A stretch of DNA of 7,898 bases from an uncultured Prevotella sp. (GCA_934230685.1 CAKQFF010000090.1:1-7898); one strand, 5' to 3'; positions 1-7,449 are shown, counted from the stretch's first letter. Notes: generated by a model from the sequence alone, not told the origin. Made by a program: numbers and translations.

Positions 1-576
1 AGCCTCCTTGAAGTCGGCCTCCACCTGGTCGAGCACCTTATCGTATGTGCTGCACTCGCCATACAAACCATCGAGTGTTGAATAGGTGTTGTAGTCGGTG
101 ATGAGTGGCACGTTCTGATAGTAACCAGCGAGGTTATAGTAAGAGAAAGCACGGAGGAAGAGAGCCTGTCCCTTGATGCGCTTCATGCTCTCCGAAAGAG
201 CTGAATCGTCCTCGCCAGTACGCGAGAGGATGAAGTTGCACACATTGATGGTGTAGTAAGCCTCACGCCAAGGCCACTCGGCTATCTCATTAGTGATAGG
301 TGCATTGTAGTTGTCGAACTCAAGGTACCAAACCTGAGATGCGTTCCACACCTCGTCGCCACGGTTGAGGTCGATGGTGTAGCCCACACGACCTGTCGAG
401 CCTTCGATACGTATATGGTTGTAAGCAGCGATGACACACTCCTCAAGATCGTCGGAAGTGAACTTGTCGGTGGTCTGCTGGTTGGGGTTGGTAAGCTCCA
501 ACTTGTCCTCGCAAGATGTCAGCGACATTGCGCTCAGACCAAGAAATGCTGCAAGAGCATAATTATATAGTTTCAT
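1..576 (-). CDS. SusD-like glycan-binding surface lipoprotein (partial, N-terminal 192 codons)
   Basis: SusD-family proteins are outer-membrane lipoproteins that sit as a lid on the SusC channel and bind glycan at the cell surface. The reading frame starts at an ATG (574-576) and stays open to the window edge, so the C-terminal part is missing. Residues 1-21 form a lipoprotein signal peptide ending in the lipobox LTSC, with Cys22 as the lipidated residue. Acidic and lysine residues follow (CEDK), as in Bacteroidetes surface-exported lipoproteins. Residues 101-117 (WPWREAYYTINVCNFIL) and 136-153 (GQALFLRAFSYYNLAGYY) match the conserved TPR-like helices of the family, the second being its best-known signature. 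It lies 32 bases after the susC stop with no terminator between, so the two are co-transcribed. No Shine-Dalgarno motif is seen, which is normal for this phylum. The substrate cannot be inferred from this half of the protein. Confidence 0.93.
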   Translation of the reverse strand, partial: MKLYNYALAAFLGLSAMSLTSCEDKLELTNPNQQTTDKFTSDDLEECVIAAYNHIRIEGSTGRVGYTIDLNRGDEVWNASQVWYLEFDNYNAPITNEIAEWPWREAYYTINVCNFILSRTGEDDSALSESMKRIKGQALFLRAFSYYNLAGYYQNVPLITDYNTYSTLDGLYGECSTYDKVLDQVEADFKEA

Positions 577-608
577 AATTGGATTTACGTTTATTAGTTA
601 TTGTTTTA

Positions 609-3600
609 TTAGAATGTGAAGTGCAGACCTGCCATGAAGCTTCGTGCGCTCGGGAATGAGCAGAAGTTGTAGCCCGGAGTGAAGGTGCCGCCGGCATAGT
701 CGACATTGTAGCCCTTATAGCCAGTGAAGGTGTAGAGGTTCTGAGCAGAAACATATACACGTACTCCACTCACGAGACCCTTGAACCACTGGTCGGGGAA
801 GTTGTAGCCAAGCTCCACGTTGGCAATCTTCCAATAGGCTGCATTCTGTATCTTGCGAGAGCTGAAGAGGTCGTTCCAAGCCAATGTTGCCTTGTTGGCA
901 GCGTATGTGCGTGGCACGCTTGAGAGGTAGGTAGAACCGTCGGCAGAGAAGCGGTTGGCGTCTGCCATAGCAACATCCTTATTGCCCCAGCCGTAGCATG
1001 AGTTAAGACTGTTGTAGATGTCGTCGCTCACGTGATAGTTCAATACACCGTAGGTTGAGATGCTCAGGTCAAAGTTCTTGTACTCCATGTGTGCGCTCAA
1101 ACCGAAGTTAACCTTTGGCAGACCGCTGCCAAGAACTGTCTGGTCGTAAGCATCGATTACGCCATCAGGCGTGCCGTCAGGACCTGAGATATCCTTGTAG
1201 AGGCAGTCACCCACATTGGCTCCCTGCTGTGTGGCGTGGTTGTTGAGGTCGTCCTGAGTGCGGGCGATACCCTCGTATACCCATCCGTAGAACTGTCCAA
1301 TCTCCTGACCAACGTATGTTGCGTAAGCACCAGTGATATAAGATGTTGTGCCGAAACCGAGCGATGTCACCTTATTCTTCAATGTACTCATATTGGCAGA
1401 AACATCATACTTGAACGGATGGTCGTGGTTGCGATAAGTTGCCGAGAACTCGAAACCACTGTTATCCATTGAAGCGGCATTCATTGTAACGGTTGCGTTA
1501 GCCACACCTGTCTGTGTTGGCACTGGCACTCCGTAGAGAAGGTCCTCCGAACGGTTCTTATACCACTCAGCAGTGAACTCGAAGCGGTTGTTGAACATGG
1601 CGAGGTCGATACCGATGTTGGTTGACTTCTTCTTCTCCCAAGCGATGTTCTTGTTCACGAACTCTGACACAGCAGAACCAGTAACAACGTTGTTGCCGAA
1701 GCTATAGGTCATGTTGTTACGCTTCATTGTGGCCATGTACATGTACTCTCCGATGTTTTCATTACCGAGCACACCATAGCTGGCACGAATCTTGGCCATA
1801 TTGATGATGTTCTTGCTTACGGGGAAGAACTTCTCCTTGTCAAGACGCCATCCTAAAGATACTGATGGGAATGTGCCCCAACGGATGTCCTTGGTAAGAC
1901 GTGAGCTACCGTCGCGACGAACGACAGCCGAGATCAAATATTTCTCATCGTAGTTGTAGGTCAAACGTCCGATGTACGAAGCGAGCGAATGACGATACTC
2001 GTATGACTCTGAATATGTGTTGGCAGCATTCTGAAGCTGGAGATAGTAAGGCTCTGTGAACTTGATGCCCCATCCAGTGAGCAGATTGGTGTTCTCTTCC
2101 TCATAGGTCAAACCGCCAAGAAGGTTGAGGTTGTGCTTACCAAAGTGACCATCATACACGAGAGTGTTCTCGATAAGGGCATCAGAGTAGTTGCGTGAAC
2201 CCTTGGTAAGACGTTCGTTCGACTTGTCGAGATAAACACGGTTCGACTGAATCCAAGCTGGAATCCATGTCTTGTCCTTAGCCTCTGTCTTGCTGTAAGA
2301 GAGGTTTATGTTGTAGTGCAAACCGTGGTTCTTGAATTTCAATCCAACCATCTTGAAGAGGTCAACATCGGCAGATGCTGTACCTACAAAACGGTCGACA
2401 ATTGTGTTGCGCTGCAACATATTGTTAACGAGCAACGGGTTAGAGGCTGAGATATCACCATGAACATTGTCATAGTAGACGCCATAACCATAGGCATCAT
2501 AACGATAGTTGTTGGCTGCACCCACCTTGTCGTCAAGCACCCAAGTAGACTCGTCGTAAGCCTTGATGGTAGGCTGCATGAGCAATGTACCGCGAAGCAC
2601 ATTGGTCACGTCGCCATAAAGACCCTGAACATACTCACCTGCATTTGACAGACCCATGTTGTCCTGATTAGAGTGAGAGAACACAAGGCTTGTGCGGAAC
2701 TTTATGAACTTTGTGTCCATAGTGTTGTTTACACGAGCTGTATAACGCTCATAGTTAGGACCTGCTCCCTCGAGAGTACCCTTCTGGTTGAAGTAGTCGA
2801 GCGACACATTATATGTACTGTTGGCACTACCACCGCTCAATGCTACGTTGTGGTTCTGACGGATACCTGTCTTGAACACCTCCTTAAACCAATCGGTATT
2901 GGTGTTGTCCTGGAAGTGATAGCGGCCATCCTCACCCATCTTGTAGCCACCAGGAAGTGTTGTACCAGAGTTGGCGCAAGCCTGACCGATATAGTTGCTA
3001 TACTGATCGGCATCCATAATGTCGTAAACATCACCAGGAATAACGTCAGCGCCGAAATAACCTGAGTAGTTCACCTTAACCGGCTGGTCCTTCTTACCGT
3101 TCTTGGTTGTGATGATAACCACACCATTGGCAGCACGTGAACCATAGATGGCACCTGCCGAAGCATCCTTAAGAATCTGAATTGTCTCGATATCGTTAGG
3201 AGAAAAGTCACGGATAGTAGTACCCATAGGCACACCGTCGATAACATAAAGCGGAGATGTGCTACCGAAAGAACCGATACCGCGGATACGTACAGAAGGG
3301 TCGGCACCAGGCTGACCGTCAGAAGTAATCTGAACACCGGCAACCTTACCCTCGAGCATTGTAGAAATGTTGGAGTTGGAAACCTTCTTCATCTCCTCAG
3401 CATTGACAATTGCTACCGAACCAGTAAGGTCGGCCTTCTTCTGAGTACCATAACCTACCACAACAACCTGCTCAAGCACGTTGTTGTCGGGAGAGAGCTG
3501 TATCTTTTCGATGATTGCGCGGCTGCGAACAGCAACCTCGCTGGTCTTGTAACCAAGGTAGCTTACAATAAGAGTGGCGTTGGCATCAACATCCAACGAG

Positions 3601-3815
3601 AAATTACCATCCATGTCGGTGACTGTTCCGACTTTTGAATTCTTTGCCTTGACAGATGCACCCATAAGCGGAGCACCAGTCTCGTCAACAACCTGTCCCT
3701 GCACCTTAATGGTGGGGGCTTGTGCTACGGCTGCATTAGCATGGATTGGAGCAACAACTGTCGCACCACCCACAGCGCCGAGGCATAACATCATTGAGAA
3801 TAATTCTTTCCTCAT
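609..3815 (-). CDS. SusC-like TonB-dependent outer-membrane glycan transporter
   Basis: This is a complete 1068-residue protein, a normal length for the SusC/RagA family, which imports oligosaccharides (or sometimes peptides) through the outer membrane using TonB energy. Residues 1-28 are a signal peptide, with likely cleavage after HANA. Residues 37-107 form a carboxypeptidase-regulatory-like beta-sandwich (GQVVDETGAPLMGASV, then GTVTDMDGNFSL). The stretch VLEQVVVVGYGTQKK (113-127) is the family hallmark that carries the TonB box region. The plug follows, with SVRIRGIGSFGSTSPLYVIDG split across 174-194 and LKDASAGAIYGSRAANGVV at 215-233. The rest is a beta-barrel ending in the usual aromatic terminus (LHFTF). 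There is no N-terminal STN signalling domain, so control by an ECF sigma/anti-sigma pair is unlikely; this agrees with the neighbouring membrane regulator. It is the first gene of the operon with the SusD-like gene. No frameshift or missing motif is seen. Confidence 0.96.
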   Translation of the reverse strand: MRKELFSMMLCLGAVGGATVVAPIHANAAVAQAPTIKVQGQVVDETGAPLMGASVKAKNSKVGTVTDMDGNFSLDVDANATLIVSYLGYKTSEVAVRSRAIIEKIQLSPDNNVLEQVVVVGYGTQKKADLTGSVAIVNAEEMKKVSNSNISTMLEGKVAGVQITSDGQPGADPSVRIRGIGSFGSTSPLYVIDGVPMGTTIRDFSPNDIETIQILKDASAGAIYGSRAANGVVIITTKNGKKDQPVKVNYSGYFGADVIPGDVYDIMDADQYSNYIGQACANSGTTLPGGYKMGEDGRYHFQDNTNTDWFKEVFKTGIRQNHNVALSGGSANSTYNVSLDYFNQKGTLEGAGPNYERYTARVNNTMDTKFIKFRTSLVFSHSNQDNMGLSNAGEYVQGLYGDVTNVLRGTLLMQPTIKAYDESTWVLDDKVGAANNYRYDAYGYGVYYDNVHGDISASNPLLVNNMLQRNTIVDRFVGTASADVDLFKMVGLKFKNHGLHYNINLSYSKTEAKDKTWIPAWIQSNRVYLDKSNERLTKGSRNYSDALIENTLVYDGHFGKHNLNLLGGLTYEEENTNLLTGWGIKFTEPYYLQLQNAANTYSESYEYRHSLASYIGRLTYNYDEKYLISAVVRRDGSSRLTKDIRWGTFPSVSLGWRLDKEKFFPVSKNIINMAKIRASYGVLGNENIGEYMYMATMKRNNMTYSFGNNVVTGSAVSEFVNKNIAWEKKKSTNIGIDLAMFNNRFEFTAEWYKNRSEDLLYGVPVPTQTGVANATVTMNAASMDNSGFEFSATYRNHDHPFKYDVSANMSTLKNKVTSLGFGTTSYITGAYATYVGQEIGQFYGWVYEGIARTQDDLNNHATQQGANVGDCLYKDISGPDGTPDGVIDAYDQTVLGSGLPKVNFGLSAHMEYKNFDLSISTYGVLNYHVSDDIYNSLNSCYGWGNKDVAMADANRFSADGSTYLSSVPRTYAANKATLAWNDLFSSRKIQNAAYWKIANVELGYNFPDQWFKGLVSGVRVYVSAQNLYTFTGYKGYNVDYAGGTFTPGYNFCSFPSARSFMAGLHFTF

Positions 3816-3913
3816 TGTTTTGGAATTTAGGTTTATTTTATTAGTTCTATTTTTTCAGTTTAATGTTCACGCGGGTTAATATATACCTTTCAATAATTGT
3901 TTAGTATAGATGT

Positions 3914-3943
3914 GAAAGTGGACCATGACAGTAATCCACTTTC
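3914..3943 (-). repeat. 9-bp perfect inverted repeat in the presumed susC leader
   Basis: GAAAGTGGA at 3914-3922 and TCCACTTTC at 3935-3943 are perfect complements separated by 12 bases. On the susC-sense strand this gives a hairpin about 100 bases upstream of the start codon. No T-tract follows, so it is not an intrinsic terminator. Both arms carry the GTGGA core shared with the putative operators further upstream, so it could be a protein-binding palindrome, an RNA structure, or both. The repeat is directly visible; its function is inferred. Confidence 0.5.
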
Positions 3944-4070
3944 TTTACATCCATCGTGTCTCTATGTTCTTAGACAATGTGATTACAGTTATTGGTATAA
4001 GGTAAATATTAAAGACCGCCTAACAAGCGAGATGCAAGTACATATTGTTGCACTCGTTATTTTTCAGTGG

Positions 4071-4078
4071 CAAAATTA
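4071..4078 (-). promoter_or_regulatory. Putative -7 promoter box of the susCD operon (TAATTTTG)
   Basis: On the minus strand the sequence is TAATTTTG, a perfect match to the Bacteroidetes -7 consensus TAnnTTTG. It is the only such match between the regulator and susC. No TTTG -33 box lies 19-21 bases upstream; that position is occupied by the edge of an AGGTGGATAAATG repeat, as expected for an activator-dependent promoter. Transcription would start a few bases downstream, leaving a leader of roughly 250 bases. Confidence 0.5.
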
Positions 4079-4097
4079 CACTTATTCGAAACTATAT

Positions 4098-4132
4098 AGG
4101 TGGATAAATGAAATAAAAAAGGTGGACAAATG
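4098..4132. promoter_or_regulatory. Putative operator: direct repeat AGGTGGAYAAATG spaced 22 bp
   Basis: AGGTGGATAAATG (4098-4110) and AGGTGGACAAATG (4120-4132) differ at one of 13 bases and are offset by 22 bp, about two helical turns, so both face the same side of the DNA. AraC-family proteins typically bind such direct repeats. The proximal copy ends 19 bp upstream of the susC -7 box, where a -33 element would be, which suits an activator that contacts RNA polymerase. The upstream copy is also one arm of the terminator hairpin. Binding by the adjacent AraC-type regulator is inferred from proximity. Confidence 0.5.
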
Positions 4133-4176
4133 CCGTAAATATGCTGAATTAACCATATTTGCGGATTTGTCCACCT
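4114..4176 (-). terminator. Intrinsic terminator of the regulator gene
   Basis: On the minus strand an arm at 4176-4154 (AGGTGGACAAATCCGC then AAATATG) is complementary to 4143-4120, with one bulged base and one mismatch over about 23 bp and a 10-base loop (4153-4144). A T-tract (TTTTTTATTT, 4120-4111) follows at once. It lies about 87 bases past the regulator stop, so it would end the regulator transcript and insulate susC from read-through. The plus-strand side has no T-tract, so it acts in one direction only. The stem is AT-rich at its tip. Confidence 0.75.
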
Positions 4177-4215
4177 GTTGTGTACCCACACAGGAAAAAT
4201 GATATAAATCAATCA

Positions 4216-4245
4216 CGTGGACAGATTTATATATGGTGGATGATT
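4216..4245 (+). repeat. Two further GTGGA-core repeats just after the regulator stop
   Basis: CGTGGACAGATTTAT (4216-4230) and GGTGGATGATT (4235-4245) are degenerate relatives of the AGGTGGAYAAATG repeat, in the same orientation, with cores 19 bp apart. They lie upstream of the terminator with respect to susC. They could be a distal binding site for the same regulator or decayed copies; the sequence alone does not decide. Confidence 0.35.
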
Positions 4246-4262
4246 GATTATTACCTCTCACT

Positions 4263-7223
4263 CTATTCGCCACGATAAGCAGAAGGAGCTACACCATAGA
4301 GCTTTGTGAAGCATCGAGTGAAATATTTGGGGTCGTTGAAGCCCACACGATAGGCTATTTCGGTGATATTACGGTTGGCAACATTCTCCTTAAGCATACG
4401 TTTGGCTATGTCGAGACGATAATTGCGTATGAATTGCGAAGTGGGGATTCCTGTTTCCGAACTCAACCTTTTACTAAGCAAAGTACGACTTATGCCCATT
4501 GCATCAGCAAGCTCTTGCACACCAAATTTAGAGTTGCTATAGTTTTGCTCCATAATATCCATAACCATCTCCATAAATGGACGCTCATTAGCTTCCACCT
4601 CCTTACGGTCGGCTTCAATGGTCTTTTGCTGACTTTCCTTGTATCGGCGTTGGTTCTCGAGTATCGATCTTATGCGCGATTGCAGTTGTCCTGGTTCTTC
4701 ACTCTCCTTCAAAGCTTCCTCTATAGGCTGATAAAGCGATTTCACCTCACGCTCACGCATCTTTTCCATACGGCGAAGGAATACATACCTAACGACTGTA
4801 GCTCCACATATTATTAATATAACAATAAACCACCAACTCTTATAGAAGTATGGTCTTACGCTTACACCTATTGATATTGTCTGCTCATTGTCGGTACCTA
4901 TATATGGCGAATATTTCACGACAAATTCGTATGAGCCTGCTGGCAGCGTAGAATAGCGCACACTGTGTTGTCCTGGCTGTAATTTCACCCATTCATCCTC
5001 ATAACCCTTCATACGATAGCTATACTCTCCCTTATTTTCTCCAGAATAGTTTAGGGCAGAGAAGCTTATAGTGAACGAACGGTCGCTCTCGTGCAAGTAT
5101 ATCTTGCGGGCTGTGGCAACATTGCGGCTGAGATGTCTACTTCCGGCAAACACGGGCATGTTGTTAACACTAAGTTCTGTGAAACGCAGGTTATATTTTT
5201 GGTTATCCACATTGCTCAACCCCTTTACCGCCATCATTCCACGCTCTGTTCCGAGATATATTGTACCCTTGCTATCGCGTATGGCACCATTATAATAGAA
5301 TTGCGAACAAAGCAATCCGTCGGCTTTGGTGTAGCTGCTGAACTGGCGGGTATGCGGATTATATATAGACAAGCCATAAGCCGTAGTCAACCACAAACGC
5401 CCTTGATTGTCCTCGACAATACCCGTTACAGAGTTGTTGGCAAGTCCATCAGCAGTTGTAAAAGTCTCTATCTTTTGTTTTCCATCCTTGCTGCGCGTAA
5501 GGCAGTACATACCATAACCATTGCTGCCCATCCATATCTTTCCGTCGCGCGTTTGACAGAACGATATTATCTTATCGAAAATTCGGCTTTGAGGACGGTC
5601 AAGCTTATAAGGCTGGTGATGGGCTGTGAAAAAACGCTTGCCACCACGACGCGACTTAAGGTTCACAGTCACCATTCCACGCAAACAACCCACCATAAGA
5701 TTACCATCGCGGGTTATCAAGCTACCAATACATCCCCTTATATCTCGACAGCTTGGGAAGGGATCCTCAAGTTTTCGAGTATTAAGATTGTAGAAAAACA
5801 ATCCCTCGTTGGCACCTATCCACATACCATTATTAATGGCATCATAGGCAATGGCACCAATAAACGTGAGCAACGGCACATGAACATCGTCAACAGACAA
5901 CCGCCAGATATTGTTTGGCTGTTTAGGGTCAACAATAGCTACACCTCCACCCCATGTGCCTATCCATAAGTTTCCATTGCCGTCGGCAGCAAGGGTCGAG
6001 ACCGAATTGTGTGGAAGATTTGAATTATTTGTTCTGTAGTGTATAAAACCTTTGGCTCCAGGACGCAGACAGTTAAGTCCTCCTTCTACCACTCCCACCC
6101 ACAATGAACCGTCGGGAGCTGCCCACATGGCATTTACAGCATTGTATGCCAAAGAAGTAGGGTCGTCGGGATTATTGGCATAATAGGTTATCTGCAACTG
6201 ACGCGGCACAAGTTTCACTACACCACCCGACTCAGTACCAACCCATATCTGTCCGTTATTGGAGAACAGCGAATTTACGAAATTGCTGCTTAGAGGATTC
6301 ACTGCACTCATACTGTTCCAATGCTCCACACTGCCCGTATAGTCGTCGATAATGTCCACACCACACAAAGTTCCTACGAGCAGTCTATTCTCTGGCGACA
6401 CAGCAAGACTCGCTGCGACATTGTGTTGCAAAGTATGACGCGAGTCATAGGTATAAAACTGCCGTCCGTCACTACAGAACAAACCATCATTAGTGGCAAG
6501 CCATATTTTGTTGTTGTATCTGATTATGCTCCCAGCATAGCGTGTTCCCAATGGCGCAAACATGGCTGTGAGATCATTGGCAACAAGTTGTCCATGTCTA
6601 ACGGTTAGTTCACTCACCTTGCCGTTATTACATATCACAACAGAGCCGCGACCATAGACATCACACATACCAAACTCAGGCACAGCCGTAGATATTGGCA
6701 TAGATAAAATAGAATTTACTGTTCCGTCTTCATCAAATGCAATGCGCAAAATTTCGGTTGTGGTTGTAATCCATATACACCCCTTGGAATCGCAATAAGT
6801 ACGTATACACGCTCCGTCAAACACCCTATGCAACCGCTCAGCAATACTGGAATTGGTGCATGATGGCGTTACGGGGCGCATAGTCTCAAGGTCAAGCACC
6901 TGCGGTCCTTCCTCAAAGGCAATCCAAAGACGATGGAAACGGTCCTCACTCACATTGCGGCAACTATTGCTGCGCAATGAAATAGGCGAATCCGTGTAAC
7001 CGAAACTCGTCACCTTGTAGCCATCATAGCGCACAAGTCCACCTCCATGTGTACTTATCCACATGAAGCCATAGGAGTCTTGAAATATATCGTCGGCGTA
7101 ATTATTGGGCATTCCCGCCGCCATGTTCAGATAGCTCACATTATATTTGCCAAGCATACTATTCTGAGCCAAACAGCCTACCGACACAAGAAATGCCACA
7201 AACAGCAATATGAAGTGCTTCAT
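4263..7223 (-). CDS. Kinase-less HTCS-like membrane regulator: propeller sensor, Y_Y_Y, one TM, AraC HTH
   Basis: This 986-residue protein probably senses a periplasmic ligand and controls the susCD operon that follows. Residues 1-19 are a signal peptide (cleavage near CLA/Q). Residues about 39-666 carry 14 propeller-type repeats (for example GNLWIGTWGGGVAIVDP at 417-433 and GRLWLTTAYGLSIYNP at 608-623), enough for two seven-bladed beta-propellers. Residues about 705-790 form a Y_Y_Y domain (YSYRMKGYEDEWVKL, then YSTLPAGSYEFVVKY). One transmembrane helix lies at about 797-815, followed by a charged linker predicted to be helical (816-880). An AraC-type domain closes the protein (883-986: ELADAMGISRTLLSKRL and ITEIAYRVGFNDPKYFTRCF). 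Canonical hybrid two-component regulators of this sensor type are about 1300-1400 residues, with HisKA, HATPase and receiver domains between membrane and HTH. I see no H-box, N- or G-box, or phospho-acceptor motif here, and no frameshift. The start (ATG at 7223) is set by the signal peptide. It has its own promoter and terminator. Confidence 0.92.
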   Translation of the reverse strand: MKHFILLFVAFLVSVGCLAQNSMLGKYNVSYLNMAAGMPNNYADDIFQDSYGFMWISTHGGGLVRYDGYKVTSFGYTDSPISLRSNSCRNVSEDRFHRLWIAFEEGPQVLDLETMRPVTPSCTNSSIAERLHRVFDGACIRTYCDSKGCIWITTTTEILRIAFDEDGTVNSILSMPISTAVPEFGMCDVYGRGSVVICNNGKVSELTVRHGQLVANDLTAMFAPLGTRYAGSIIRYNNKIWLATNDGLFCSDGRQFYTYDSRHTLQHNVAASLAVSPENRLLVGTLCGVDIIDDYTGSVEHWNSMSAVNPLSSNFVNSLFSNNGQIWVGTESGGVVKLVPRQLQITYYANNPDDPTSLAYNAVNAMWAAPDGSLWVGVVEGGLNCLRPGAKGFIHYRTNNSNLPHNSVSTLAADGNGNLWIGTWGGGVAIVDPKQPNNIWRLSVDDVHVPLLTFIGAIAYDAINNGMWIGANEGLFFYNLNTRKLEDPFPSCRDIRGCIGSLITRDGNLMVGCLRGMVTVNLKSRRGGKRFFTAHHQPYKLDRPQSRIFDKIISFCQTRDGKIWMGSNGYGMYCLTRSKDGKQKIETFTTADGLANNSVTGIVEDNQGRLWLTTAYGLSIYNPHTRQFSSYTKADGLLCSQFYYNGAIRDSKGTIYLGTERGMMAVKGLSNVDNQKYNLRFTELSVNNMPVFAGSRHLSRNVATARKIYLHESDRSFTISFSALNYSGENKGEYSYRMKGYEDEWVKLQPGQHSVRYSTLPAGSYEFVVKYSPYIGTDNEQTISIGVSVRPYFYKSWWFIVILIICGATVVRYVFLRRMEKMREREVKSLYQPIEEALKESEEPGQLQSRIRSILENQRRYKESQQKTIEADRKEVEANERPFMEMVMDIMEQNYSNSKFGVQELADAMGISRTLLSKRLSSETGIPTSQFIRNYRLDIAKRMLKENVANRNITEIAYRVGFNDPKYFTRCFTKLYGVAPSAYRGE

Positions 7224-7267
7224 CGTTCTTATTATTTATTAAATATGTAGGGGTTAACAGTCAGCTG

Positions 7268-7275
7268 CAAATATA
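7268..7275 (-). promoter_or_regulatory. Putative -7 promoter box of the regulator gene (TATATTTG)
   Basis: The minus strand reads TATATTTG, matching the Bacteroidetes -7 consensus TAnnTTTG, about 45 bases upstream of the regulator ATG. No good TTTG is found at the -33 distance. A lone GTGGA core lies about 30 bp upstream (7305-7309), so autoregulation is possible but unsupported by a second copy. Confidence 0.4.
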
Positions 7276-7379
7276 ACAAAAAAATATGAATTATACCGCA
7301 CACTGTGGAGAATTTGTTAAATTCGCCAAAAACCCTAACTTTTTTCGCAATAGAATATCGTATATATATAAAAAATGTG

Positions 7380-7387
7380 TAATTTTG
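7380..7387 (+). promoter_or_regulatory. Putative -7 promoter box of tig (TAATTTTG)
   Basis: TAATTTTG matches the Bacteroidetes consensus TAnnTTTG and lies about 62 bases before the tig ATG. An AT-rich stretch (7361-7375) precedes it and no clear TTTG is seen at -33. The final G begins an imperfect palindrome, TTTTGCAC-AAAC-GTGCCAAAA (7383-7403), with one bulged base, which falls near the expected transcription start. The divergent region 7224-7449 holds only this and the regulator promoter. Confidence 0.45.
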
Positions 7388-7449
7388 CACAAACGTGCCA
7401 AAACTGCATATAAATAACAATATATAAATTTCTACATTAAAACAAGAAA

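Larger units (their letters stand above)
3816..4262. other. Regulatory intergenic region between the regulator and susC
   Basis: This 447-base AT-rich stretch has no convincing gene. Read in the direction of the minus-strand genes it holds, in order, two GTGGA cores (4217 and 4236), an intrinsic terminator (4176-4114), a direct repeat with 22-bp spacing (4132-4098), a TAATTTTG promoter box (4078-4071), and a presumed leader of about 250 bases with a 9-bp inverted repeat (3943-3914). Short open frames in it have no coding signature and overlap these elements. Confidence 0.7.

Noticed and set aside
563..3815. Several plus- and minus-strand frames overlapping susC
   Set aside because: All are shadows of the SusC-like frame, which carries the signal peptide, plug motifs and aromatic C-terminus.
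3897..4202. 101-codon open frame on the plus strand in the intergenic region
   Set aside because: It runs through the terminator hairpin, the susC promoter box and the repeats. Its composition is typical of translated AT-rich non-coding DNA and it has no recognisable domain.
4098..4245. Repeat cluster considered as a CRISPR-like array
   Set aside because: The repeats are only about 13 bp, degenerate, on both strands and unevenly spaced, with no cas genes nearby. They fit operator sites and a terminator stem better.
4082..4273. 63-codon minus-strand frame overlapping the regulator stop
   Set aside because: It covers the terminator stem and operator repeats and shows no coding character.
5091..5969. 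292-codon open frame on the plus strand
   Set aside because: It lies fully antisense to the propeller region of the regulator, whose repeats are unmistakable. Its translation shows no family motif and it has no promoter or spacing to suggest a gene.
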